DNA of 64,000 bases, taken from Nemophila menziesii (lineage: Eukaryota; Streptophyta; Magnoliopsida; Boraginales; Hydrophyllaceae). Positions 23,180 to 32,493 of this stretch are shown piece by piece. The position numbers and the translations under genes are program-made. Numbering within the stretch: the stretch's first letter is position 1; every line of letters starts with the position of its first letter. A model generated the notes under the pieces. That model was given only the letters and a program-made list of their open reading frames with translations. It was not told where the DNA came from and did not search any database. The stretch lies in assembly GCA_029959085.1 (NCBI GenBank), contig JARWIR010000031.1, positions 7,688,001 to 7,752,000 of the forward strand, read 5' to 3'.

Positions 23180-24336
23180 TTATGGAGAATTTTCTTTAAA
23201 CCTAGAGAAGTTGGTCGTTCAAATCAGAAAAACAAACAGAGACTTTAGAATCTCTAAAGCTCAAAGAGTTAAGCCAACAACTTGAGGAATTACGAGAACA
23301 ATCGCGAAAACTAGCTCAGAGGAATCTAGTACATACATCACCTTCATGTCCTAGTTGTGGAGCAAGAGATCACTCGTGGGAATACTGCATGAATAATCCA
23401 GCCTCAATTTCCTTCATGCCTTATCAAAGAAACCATTATTATGATGGTTATTATCAATCCCAAGGAAATTACGCTGACTATCAACCCCCACAGAGTTACA
23501 ATTGGGTAGGAGATCAACAAACTTATTATCATAATAACCATCACTCTGATGATTATTATCAACCACGACCAAAATCTTATTATCCTCCACAACCTATCTA
23601 TCAAGAAGCGCCAATTCATAATGAAGCTTATCAAGAACCACCTCCTTATTCAATGCAGCAAACCATACAAGAACAACCTTCGAGTTTGAATTCAAGCATG
23701 GCTAAGATGATGAACGTAATTGAAAAGATAGAGAGTCGCCAGCAAGAGTCCCAAAACTCACAGAGTGCGCTTATGGAGATGGTGCAGACAGTGTCACAAA
23801 TGGTGGAAAAAACTAAAACCCTTGCAGAAAGGCAACTCTGAAGTGACACTAGTGTTCCAGAAAACAAGGTTTGCCAAGCAGTTGAATTAAGAAGTGGAAA
23901 ACAACTACCTCCACCAAGACCAGAACCAGAACCAGTCCCTATTCCAGAAAAGGGGGGGAGAAACAACAGATAAGGTCGAAGAGGTAGTTGAACAAAGAAG
24001 TGTCCAAGAGAAGACACCAGAAAAGAAAGAGAGCCCAGTGGTAACCAACACATGTCCTCCTCCACCATTCCCTTCACGTGTCAGAAAAGACAATGACCTG
24101 GAATTCAAGAAGTTCGTTGACATGGTGAACAAGTTAGAGATTAAAATACCGTTTGTAGAAGTTCTCAAGAGAATGCCAATATATGCAAAATTCATGAAGG
24201 ACATTCTTTCTAACAAACGAAGATTCGAAACGAAAGAGATGAATGGATTGCCAGAGGAGTGTAATGCTACAAATGAAATCGAGTTACCACCGATTCACCC
24301 CTTCCCACGAAATCTTGGATGGAACCATCCATGATT
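23180..24336 (+). pseudogene. Truncated gag of R6
   Basis: A start like that of R7 Gag (MENF... at 23182) is followed at once by stops. The capsid domain is deleted: sequence jumps to the segment before the zinc knuckle (ESLKLKELSQQLEELREQ, about 23250), which aligns with the same segment of R7. Then comes CPSCGARDHSWEYC (intact CX2CX4HX4C), a Y/Q/P-rich region open at 23389-23841 and a linker QAVELRSGKQLPPPRP. A frame change then leads to 23894-24334, which ends in the conserved VEVLKRMPIYAKFMKDILSN segment upstream of the protease. The protease itself is missing. It is a remnant, and what is left could at most supply a nucleocapsid-like peptide. Confidence 0.85.
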
Positions 24337-24406
24337 ATGAAGCATCGAGCTGAAAAGTTCGTGGGAATTAAAGGCAAAGGGTGGAAATTTCGTCATCCTT
24401 AATCGA

Positions 24407-24464
24407 GGTAACACGTCTAACTTTGAAAGACGTTAAACAAAAGTGCTAAACGGGAGAAAACCCG
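24407..24464 (+). other. Conserved post-ORF motif (R6)
   Basis: AACACGTCTAACTTTGAAAG, ACGTTAAACAAAAGTGCT, then CGGGAGAAAACCCG. The inner stem CGTCT/AGACG can form. Confidence 0.65.
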
Positions 24465-24634
24465 TAATTTCTTTTATGTTTTTACATTTTTAGTTTTTAA
24501 TTTATGTTTAGCTTAGTTAATTTTAGTTGATATTGCATATTTGAGAAAGGTATTAGTGTTTTTTATGATTAGGTATTGGAGAAATCGAGTTAGGGAATGA
24601 AGAACAAAAATTTTCGGAAAATTCTGACCACAGG

Positions 24635-25190
24635 TGCGGTATACCGGACCTCAGCCGCGGTATACCGCAGGTGAAGAAAACCCGTACCACGGGTGGATGC
24701 CACGTGTTTTATCCAAAAGGAAAAAAAATCTGATCGATGAGTCCGGTATACCGGACCATATGCGCGGTATACCGCGAGAGCAAAAACCCGTGTCACGGGC
24801 ATGTGGCGCGCGTTTATTGACAGACGAAATTTTTTTTGGAGCATCAGATGTGGCGGTGTACCGGACCCTTTGCGCGGTATACCGCCCACATTCGCTGTGT
24901 CGAAAAAAAAATTGACACAATCTGAGAAAATTTCGGCAAGTCATATCTTTGCGCTCGGGTATCGGAATCAGGTGATCTTTGAGCCTAAACTGCATAACTT
25001 TTCGAGATCTAGCTGTTGGGGAGATTTTCGTTCCCGACCGGTATACCGGCCAGAAGTCAGGTATGCCGGCCAGAAAACCCGTGCCACGGGGTGTCACCAC
25101 GCGTTTTGTGCAGAGAGAGAAAAATTTCGAGCCAGAACTCCGGTATACCGGGCCCCACGGCCGGTATACCGCCCGGAACTGCTGGAGAGA
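24635..25190 (+). repeat. GC-rich palindrome array (R6)
   Basis: Paired CGGTATACCG sites lie at 24638-24648 and 24657-24668, 24743-24754 and 24764-24775, 24854-24863 and 24873-24884, 25038-25050, and 25141-25168. They alternate with ACCCGTnCCACGGGT-type palindromes (24688-24702, 24786-24800, 25076-25090). The period of the clear units is about 103-110 bp. The patch is CpG-dense. Open frames through it are products of its composition and not genes. Confidence 0.85.
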
Positions 25191-27066
25191 GAGAAAAAAC
25201 GCGTTTTTTAGGTTTTAAGGGTGAAGAGGTTGCTCTATTACGAATTTTTTAATCCTTAAGCTTCTCCTTCTTCCCCAAAACTCTCCAAACTCCATTGAAG
25301 CTCATAAAAACCTTAACCAATCATCAAAACACTACCCAATCACCATGAAAACACATCCAATTCATTCTCCACATCATTACAAGGAAGATTCAACCACCTA
25401 TATCATCCCAAAACACCTTGAATCCAAGAATCAAAAGCTTAAAATTTTCAAAATTCATCCTACAATTTCTTAAATCCATACCAATCCATGAAGAATCCAT
25501 CTAACCCACATAGAGAATCATCATCAAATCACCCTTCCTAACCCAAATTAAGCTTGTACAACCAATAATCAAGAGTCTCAAATTTCAAGAGTGGTTAAAG
25601 CTTTGAGTTGGGGGTCAATTGAGATGATTAAGAGAACATGAACATTATCTACTATAAGGGAGATGAAGAAAAGCAAGGTATTGGATTAATAGAGAAAAAA
25701 TCAAGTGAGAAAAGTCCTAGTTCCAATTCAAAGGGTAAAACAAGTCAAGAGAAGAGAGGTTAGCTAGCTGTGTTGATTCAATGAGCAAAAAGATTCCAAC
25801 TTTAGTAAAGAAAACAACACAACCTCTACCAATCAAAGACTCTACACCTAAAGAAAAAGAGAAAGCTTCAAGGGCCCTGATAGCTTCTCCGAAGAAACAA
25901 TTAAAGGAACTACCTTTTTCTTATAAGTAAGTATTTGAAGAAGAAGTTGAAGGAGAATACAAGAAGATTCATGGAGATCTGGAATATTTGGGTTGTTTGT
26001 GAATTGTATTGTGTGAGGAGAAGAAGAAGATGTGGCACAGTTGATCTATGAGGAGGTGATACGAATTTTCGATCTCTCCCATGACGTTATATAATGCAAT
26101 ATCCTATTATGATCACGTGTCCTGAACGAAAAGCGAATAAGAAGTTGGGTGAAGAAGATACATTAGATTTAATCCGAGTATCGATAAGGCGAGGTAATAG
26201 CCTCGAAGATTATGTTTTCTCTCTTCCCTACCATTTCTTTATGTGCAATATGTGTGCTAATTTTTCTTGAGTCTTTTTCGAGTTTGGGGTGGTGGGTTTT
26301 ATTATTAGGGAACTTTGGGATTTGGAATTGTATTTGTGACTTTATTGATGATGAAATTGTTATTAATGTAACCCTTTGTCGGGGTAATAGTGAATGAAAA
26401 AGAAGCTACGAGCTAAATTTGCCAACAAGGGCATAAAAAGAAAGAATATATATATGAAAAAAATATATATTCAGACCGGCAAAGTGGATTTTATATCATC
26501 AAAGGTTATAATTGGGATTATTAGGGATGCACATTAAAAAGCATAGAAAATTGGGTTGAGTGAGAACATCTTCGAGTGAAAACTCAAGCTCTAGGGCGAT
26601 TCGTTGATGGCTAGTGAGGAGAGAGCCAAAAGCTCACTTTTCATTATCCAAATATACCACACATGTCCTTAAGCCAAGTTATAACCAAGACCTTAGGATT
26701 TCTAACTGCTAGGTGGAGAAACAATTGAGTTATTAGGTAGTAGGTAAGTCGACCATTGGATGTTGTATTTGGGACCTATGAACAACCTATAGCCATTAAC
26801 CTGAACTAAGTTATCATCCTCTCCTTCTGGCATTGCGAAATTAATCTGGACCTGAATTTATGGATTGTTGATTACATGTATATTAAGCATCTTTGTGCAT
26901 TATTTCTTGAGCATTACCACATGAGACTTTTTAGATATTTCGCTCTAGGATCATTCATTGTATTATGTTCTTATTCTCCTCCTACTTCTTCTTCTTGTTT
27001 ATTTGACTACCCTACTGTTCTTTACTTTTATTGTATCGGGACGATACAACTTTGAGTTGGGGGTCT
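25191..27066 (+). other. R6 3' noncoding region and PPT
   Basis: 25260-25600 is A/C-rich with no gene. 25600-26000 is a decayed piece of the extra 3' ORF, nearly the same as R5 51835-52260. Hairpin I lies at 26190-26205. Between it and 26280 a deletion removes the hairpin II block. 26374-26382 and 26476-26484 are the complementary 9-mers (one G-U pair), and hairpin III is at 26574-26585. 26595-26650 holds the GAGAGAGCCAAAAGCTCAC block. The PPT GAGTTGGGGGTCT is at 27054-27066. Confidence 0.75.
26190..26205 (+). other. Hairpin I of R6
   Basis: CGAGGT-AATA-GCCTCG, 6-bp stem with one G-U pair, at the position of the 7-bp stems in R1, R8 and R9. R5 has CGAGGC-AATA-GCTTCG: two stem positions change and pairing is kept. 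Confidence 0.5.
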
Positions 27067-28575
27067 TGATGTCTCCTCATTTGTGATAATAAAATATACT
27101 TCTGAGACATCATTTTAGGGTTATTTATTACTTTATAGGTCGATCTTAGCTTAATTTAGTGCACTTTCCTATTTTGAGTCTTGATTTAGTAAACATAATA
27201 TTTTTAGAGCATATTGGGTTTAATTGTTTATTTAGTGTGAAGCTTTAAAGATAATTATGGAGATTAATTAGAGTCCAAGTCAAAGACTACAACTTATGGA
27301 AAGAGATATACATGGAAATTGGAGATAGAAGGAAACTGAGTTCAATTAGGAAAAGGAAAAGCTGCCTAAATCTGAATTCTGCAGTACACGCCTAAAGATG
27401 TGCGTTTTTACCTAAGAAATAGGCCGATTTTGGTAATTTCCTTCTTTAGGGTCAAGATAATTCTGTTGCGATTATTTTGGTATCTTATGGAGCTCAAACC
27501 GACCAATAACGAAGAAGATATGCTCAAAACGGTCCAGCAGTGTTTATCTTTAATTCCATACGAATTTGAGTTGGACTAGGAGTCCATTACTTTCCTTCTC
27601 CTTCAAGAAAACGAATTAGGTCTTCCTATACCCTATAAATACAGCCTCTTAACACTCTAAAATCATCCTTGGCCAGACCCTAAGGCCAAGAGGAAGCTGC
27701 AACACAAGAGAGAAGTCTGGAAGGAGCTGTGCATCAACTATGTCTCCTTCAACCTTTAATTCTGTAATTCTTTTCTTTTCTCTTCTTAGTATGAATTAAT
27801 TCTTTTTAGTTTGAGTTTAGCATATATGTATGAACCCTAGCTTTGATTGACATCTATCTAATTTGGGAACTTAATGTTTTAAATTGAATTATAGTTTTTA
27901 TTCTCTGTTTATGTGTTTGGATTTATATTCTGTGTTCTTATGGAACCGCGGCCATATAGAATTACCATCTAGTAATTAGGTCACCATTGACAACGGTGTT
28001 TAATTGCATGTTTAGCACATAACGTCTAGTATTAGGTCCGATTTGACAACCCAACCTAGCTAGATAATCACTATGGTTTAGTTCTTGTGACTATTTACCA
28101 ATTACAGGAAAAGTTTGCTTAGGAAGCCTTATTGACACAGGTAAATCCTATTTTAAACTACCGATAGCGAATTGGGACCGATTAGGGAAATACTACATAA
28201 TTTACCCTTACATGTTTAGAACAGCAAGACTAGTGGGAATTGCATGCTATTTACTCAAGCTAGACTTTCATACTATCTTCTTTTCTTTTCTTTTATTTAT
28301 TTTCTGTCTTTAGTTTATTAGTTTAGTTTTATTATTCCAAAAACCAAATAAAAATCTATTTTCCTTTTCTTTCTTTGCGTATCATCTTTCTATCTTCTAT
28401 ATCTGCACTTGATAATTTGCGTAAGTTCTCTCTAACTTTCGTCAGTCCCTGAGGAACGAATCTTCTTTTCATTAAAACTTGCATACGTCCTGTAATACTT
28501 GCAGTACCGTGTTAGCTTAGGGTGTTTATTTGCACTTATTTTATACATCTTTTTATCACACCTTAGGCCACACCA
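27067..28575 (+). mobile_element. 3' LTR of R6
   Basis: TGATGTCTCC to GGCCACACCA, 1509 bp. TATA box TATAAATA at 27634-27641. It is followed by target-site copy AGCTT (28576-28580). Confidence 0.93.
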
Positions 28576-28580
28576 AGCTT

Positions 28581-29228
28581 CTTAATAGTAATTAGATGGT
28601 CACCTTAACTGGGTGTCTAATTATTGAAACACCACATAACGTCTAGTGTCGATATTAGTCCTGACAAAACTGATTCTAACTAGATAGTCATTAGGGTATA
28701 ATTTAATCACTATCACCATGTATGGAAATTGATTGATTATGGCCTTGGTAGCGCTTGATAACCCTATTTGAACCAGCCCCGTGGTGTGTCCGTAGCCCCC
28801 TTAGTCGTTCTCAAGGTCTAAGGAATGAGAATTTAGAATCCTGACTAAGTATACAAGAGCTAATATTCTCCCTTATTAACTAGATCTAATAGAAAGAATT
28901 AGAAGGATTAGTGCATACTAGCAAAGCCTAAGCTATATTTCTCATCTCATATTCTCCGTATTTTATTTTATTGTCTTTATTTTCTTAGTTTTAATTAGTT
29001 ATTTTCGAAATCTATTCCTTTAATTTTCTATCTTTTAATTGTTTACTCCTTACTCGTTATTTCTACCCATTCGACTAACACACTAAGTCCTTGAGAACGA
29101 ACTCAACTTATCAACTAAAACTTGCATACGTCCTGTAATACTTACAATATTGTGCCTATCTAGGGTGAGTGTGCGTAGTTTTCTAGACTTAATGTTATCT
29201 TATTTTTATCACACCCTAGGCGACACCA
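28581..29228 (+). mobile_element. Shared R4/R5 LTR, right part
   Basis: Continues the LTR broken at 21484 and ends GGCGACACCA. Relative to the R4 5' LTR about 80 bp are missing exactly at the R6 site, probably lost earlier by recombination between short GCTTC-like repeats. The R5 PBS follows, so this one LTR serves two internal regions. Confidence 0.88.
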
Positions 29229-29234
29229 AGTTTT

Positions 29235-29252
29235 TAGCGCCGCTGCCGGGAC
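29235..29252 (+). other. Degenerate primer-binding site of R5
   Basis: TAGCGCCGCTGCCGGGAC, 6 nt after the LTR: G-to-A at the second base and one G lost relative to the consensus. Confidence 0.75.
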
Positions 29253-29479
29253 TTGTGTCTCGTTAGCGTGTGGGCTATCTATTTCGAGTAGTAGTTTTTA
29301 ATTAATTTTTATTTTTCAGTTTTTTGTTTTTTGTTTTTTTCCAGATTTACGCTTGTGGTTTGCTTTAGTCTTTTTCAGGTTTCACAGTGTTTAATTCTTG
29401 GCCTCCGTTATCGGAGCCTGAGAGGAGCTTCAGACCTTATAACAAACGTGTTCGTGAGGAAAGAGACTTGAGAAGAATT

Positions 29480-30731
29480 ATGGCAGGCGTACAAGATCCA
29501 TTAAATCCACCACTTGGAGTCCCACCTGGAGGATTGCCAAGAGGACCACCACCACCACCTATCCTTCCTGGTGGAATACAACAAGGACAACAACAAGGAG
29601 GAGGTAATGGGCAGAATAATGTTAATCACAACCGAGTTGAGCAAGACCTTCCTGGTCTCCATGTACCGTTTCATGTTCAACCAATAGGTTACCGTCCTCC
29701 AGAGATCCAGAATATCAAATTTAGACCCGATCCGGGTATGCTCAGTCAATTTCAAAGTCATGGACTCTATAGTGGTACAACAGTTCAAGATCCGGTAAGA
29801 GCGATTCAGAAGTTTATGCAGATTTGTGATGCTTATGTTACTCCAAGCATTACACACGAGCAGCTGTATTGTCATATGTTTTCGTTCTTCTTGACCGGTA
29901 GAGCTAGTGAGTGGCTAGATAGACAGCCACCTGGAACAATCAATTCATGGACAGAACTTCAAGCCGCTTTCTTTAACCGTTTTTATCCGAAGAGCATGAT
30001 ACTCAAAGATCAAAGCGAGCTTGCAAGATTTTGTCAAGAAGATGGAGAAACAGTAGGTGAATCATGGACAAGGTTTCAACATAAATTAGCTAGATGTCCG
30101 CTCCATGGTTATACCCCTATTTACAACTTGCTATATTCTATGAAGGTCTTAATGATAAAGGTAGAGAGAAGGTGGATAACATCGAAAAGGGTAATTTTGT
30201 GTCCATGAATCATAATGAAGCATCCGAGGTCTTGGAAAACATTATTGAACAAGAAAGGAGTTGGCCTTCAACACGAGCTCTTGTAGCAAAGACCCGAGGT
30301 ACGCTTCGTTTAGATGCAGAAATTGCAAACTCCACTCTAATATCAGCATTAGAAAATCAAATAAAAGAGCTGAAGTTAGAGATGCAAAAGAATTTAGTCG
30401 CAGCAAACGTAGTACAAGAAGCACAAGGTTGTTAACAATGTGGGGTTAATAATCATACATGGGAAGAGTGCGAAACAAATCCACAATCTGTTTACTTCAT
30501 ATCCAACCGAGGAGGTTATCAATTTGGTAACCAAAATCATCCGGGTATGCAGTATTCAAATCCACAGGGGGCCGCTAATCCTGGTCATTATCAACCGCGC
30601 CCCCTGAACAACTTTTTCCAACCAAGAGGTCAGTATCAAAATCAACATCAAAATCGCAACAACCTGTTCAAGATGCCTATACCGATGCACTAGATCAGAA
30701 AGCTTTACCACAGTATCCTCACGAGGGATCT
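29480..30731 (+). pseudogene. gag of R5, broken
   Basis: Start ATG at 29480 (MAGVQDPLNPPLGV); the frame is also open upstream to a GTG at 29387. A P/G/Q-rich N-terminus is followed by a full capsid-type region: IQNIKFRPDPGMLSQF, KFMQICDAYVTPSITHEQ, FFLTGRASEWLDRQPP and ESWTRFQHKLARCPLHGY. A 1-nt frameshift near 30115 moves the rest (LNDKGREKVDNIEKGNF, VVQEAQGC) to another frame. The zinc knuckle is broken by TAA at 30433-30435 (GC-stop-QCGVNNHTWEEC). The Q/N-rich tail runs to about 30690. Better preserved than R4 but not functional. Confidence 0.88.
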
Positions 30732-32387
30732 ATGGATAATCAACAAGTAATAAAAATCTTGGACCGTTTGACCACGAATATGAACACTCAGGAAGAGAAG
30801 TTACGAGGACAAGATGCCGCAATTCAGATTTTAGGTACTCAAGTAGAACAATTAAACAAAGTTCTAACAAATTTGATGGAACAGAAAGAATTGAAGGCAA
30901 TCGAAGGAGGTGATGACAATATTGGGTTCGAAGCTTGCAAGGCTATTTGCCTTGAACTTGAAGAAGAAAAGAAGGAAGTACCGCATGCTGCCGTTAGTGC
31001 CGTGGAAGTTCCGAGTACCGAAGAAGAACCAACCAAGTCTAGCCCCGTGGAATCTGACTGTTCTGAGTTTTATGTGGAGGATGATTCAGAAAAAGCCAAA
31101 TTTATACAGCTTCTGAAGGATATGAAAGAGGAAATTCGATCGGTGATGGATTATCAAGCTAAGCTGGCTAAAGAGAAAGAGAAAGAAGCCTCAAAGGAGG
31201 AATCAAAAGTTGAAGATGAAGTTGCACCTGCTGTGCAAGAAGAAGAAGAAGAAGAAGAAGAAGAAGAAGAAGAAGAAGAAGAAGAAGAAGAAGAAGAAGA
31301 AGAAGAAGAAGAAGAAGAAGAAGAAGAAGAAGAAGAAGAAGAAGAAGAAGAAGAAGAAGAAGAAGAAGAAGAAGAAGAAGAAGAAGAAGAAGAAGAAGAA
31401 GAAGAAGAGAAGGTGGAACCGCCACATGTTGTTCAAACAGTGTCACCAACTATTCCTGATACAAATCCTAAGGATGACACTGAACTCAAGACATTTATAG
31501 AGGCGTATACACCTGAAAATATCAACGCCCAAATGCTTGAGATCGCAAAGAAAGGACTTACACCGCAACAAGTTTTTACGCAAGTTTTTTCGAAGAAAGA
31601 AGCGAGTGTAGAGATACCAAGAGAGAACCTGAGAGTCTCAAGAAGAAGTGAGCGAGAGCTACCAACAAAGCTTAAAGATCCGGGAAGTTTCAACCTTCCT
31701 ATTCAAATAAATGGTATGCTCAAGGTGAAAGCTATGTACGATGTGGGTTCTGGTGTGAATCTTATGCCTAAGTCCATGTTCGAGAGACTTGGACTTCAGA
31801 AATCAGAGAAAACTCCAGTGAAGTTGCAATTCGCTGACAACTCAGTTACCAGGACATGGGGAACAGTGGAGGACGTCTTAGTCCGTGCAGGTAGTATCGC
31901 CATCCCTATTGACTTTGTTATACTTGAGTTTGATGCAGATAAGCAGGTTCCAATCATACTTGGACGGCCTTTCATGGCCATAAGTCAAAGTGTCATCAAC
32001 TTCCAAGAAGGGACCATTACCCTTCATGTAAAGAATGTATCTGAGACCTTCTATGTCTTGGGTAAGAAACCAAGGAAGTTAGATCCCACCGTTCCCGTCA
32101 TCCACAGCCTTTCACATCACAAAGTCCCTCCTGAGAAGATCCACTTAAAGCCTGTGGATACTGAGCCAAACATTGAGTTTGGGGTTGGCCATGAAGTTCT
32201 ATGGAAAGCTCACAAACGCGAGAATAGGCCACGTAGTTTCAAAGACTCGTGGATGGGACCATTCATTGTCACTAAGGTTGTTTCAGCCAAGGTGATAGAA
32301 ATCCGACCCAAGAAGGGGATCAAGCGCAGATTAGTTGACGTTCATAGCCTAACTCGTTGTTGGGGAGTGGAGGGGCCTAGGGTGTGA
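30732..32387 (+). CDS. R5 fused ORF: Gag tail, poly-Glu, protease, integrase C-terminus (551 codons)
   Basis: Intact frame. Residues about 1-60 are a helical, Q/K-rich Gag tail. Residues about 170-226 are 57 consecutive Glu. A retropepsin-type protease follows, with active site MYDVGSGVNLMPKS near residue 336 and VPIILGRPFMA near 410. The frame then runs directly through KPRKLDPTVPVIHSLSHHKV to an integrase C-terminal segment, VGHEVLWKAH...FKDSWMGPFIVTKV (about 485-520, the GPF/GPY motif). RT, RNase H and the integrase HHCC and DDE parts are missing without loss of frame. R4 shares the junction. The original C-terminus RCWGGYIRKS is visible in R4 (20562-20600); here the R7 insertion at 32368 replaces the last residues with VEGPRV. 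Whether it is expressed is unknown. Confidence 0.8.
   Translation: MDNQQVIKILDRLTTNMNTQEEKLRGQDAAIQILGTQVEQLNKVLTNLMEQKELKAIEGGDDNIGFEACKAICLELEEEKKEVPHAAVSAVEVPSTEEEPTKSSPVESDCSEFYVEDDSEKAKFIQLLKDMKEEIRSVMDYQAKLAKEKEKEASKEESKVEDEVAPAVQEEEEEEEEEEEEEEEEEEEEEEEEEEEEEEEEEEEEEEEEEEEEEEEEEEEEEEEEEKVEPPHVVQTVSPTIPDTNPKDDTELKTFIEAYTPENINAQMLEIAKKGLTPQQVFTQVFSKKEASVEIPRENLRVSRRSERELPTKLKDPGSFNLPIQINGMLKVKAMYDVGSGVNLMPKSMFERLGLQKSEKTPVKLQFADNSVTRTWGTVEDVLVRAGSIAIPIDFVILEFDADKQVPIILGRPFMAISQSVINFQEGTITLHVKNVSETFYVLGKKPRKLDPTVPVIHSLSHHKVPPEKIHLKPVDTEPNIEFGVGHEVLWKAHKRENRPRSFKDSWMGPFIVTKVVSAKVIEIRPKKGIKRRLVDVHSLTRCWGVEGPRV
31239..31409 (+). repeat. (GAA)57 microsatellite coding for poly-Glu
   Basis: 56 GAA codons and a final GAG in the ORF frame. 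R4 has only a few GAA/GAG codons at the same place (about 19606-19628), which marks the seed of the expansion. Confidence 0.97.
32363..32367 (+). other. Target-site duplication of R7, left copy
   Basis: GGGAG, repeated at 50454-50458. The R4 homologue (20561-20600) shows the empty site with GGGAG once, followed by GCTATATTCGC. Confidence 0.92.
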
Positions 32388-32493
32388 TAAAATAAGGTAT
32401 AAATAAAGTGCAAAAACACCCTAGAACTACACGGTTCTGCAAGTATACAGATCGTATGCAAGTGTACGCCTCGTGGCTAAAATAAGGTATAAA
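32368..32493 (-). mobile_element. Terminal LTR piece of R7 plus patchwork filler
   Basis: 32368-32461 is the last ~95 bp of an R7 LTR (on the minus strand ending CACCCTAGGCCCCTCCA). 32462-32478 copies protease-region sequence (TGTACGCCTCGTGGCT, compare 42301-42317). 32479-32493 copies the LTR end again (AAAATAAGGTATAAA). Protease sequence proper starts at 32494. Such templated filler marks an end-joining or template-switch joint. Confidence 0.8.

Larger units (their letters stand above)
21485..28575 (+). mobile_element. R6, complete nested non-autonomous LTR retrotransposon
   Basis: It has two LTRs (21485-22994 and 27067-28575), a PBS, a gag remnant, a 3' region and a PPT, and is 7091 bp long. 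The target-site duplication AGCTT is present at 21480-21484 and 28576-28580, inside the R4/R5 LTR. The LTRs differ at about 20 positions in 1510 (counted by eye), about 98.5% identity. Pol is entirely missing. LTR and gag resemble R7, whereas the 3' region resembles R5, so R6 is a mosaic. It could only have moved with proteins from another element. Confidence 0.93.

Noticed and set aside
23404..23634. Hydrophobic minus-strand frame that looks like a membrane protein
   Set aside because: Antisense of the Y/Q/N-rich Gag tail. TAT and CAA codons read as I, L and V on the other strand.
24635..25190. Regularly spaced short palindromes resembling a CRISPR array
   Set aside because: Spacers are not unique or of constant size, the unit is about 106 bp, there are no cas genes, and the DNA is plant retrotransposon sequence.
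24590..25252. Overlapping open frames on both strands (up to 149 codons) rich in RYTGP, VYRT and GIPR repeats
   Set aside because: They lie in the CpG-rich palindrome array, where stop codons are rare in every frame. The peptides are translations of GGTATACCG repeats. The same applies near 38500-38900, 48290-48680, 50600-51000 and 60630-60980.
31168..31500. Poly-Lys, poly-Leu and poly-Phe frames
   Set aside because: Other-frame readings of the GAA microsatellite.
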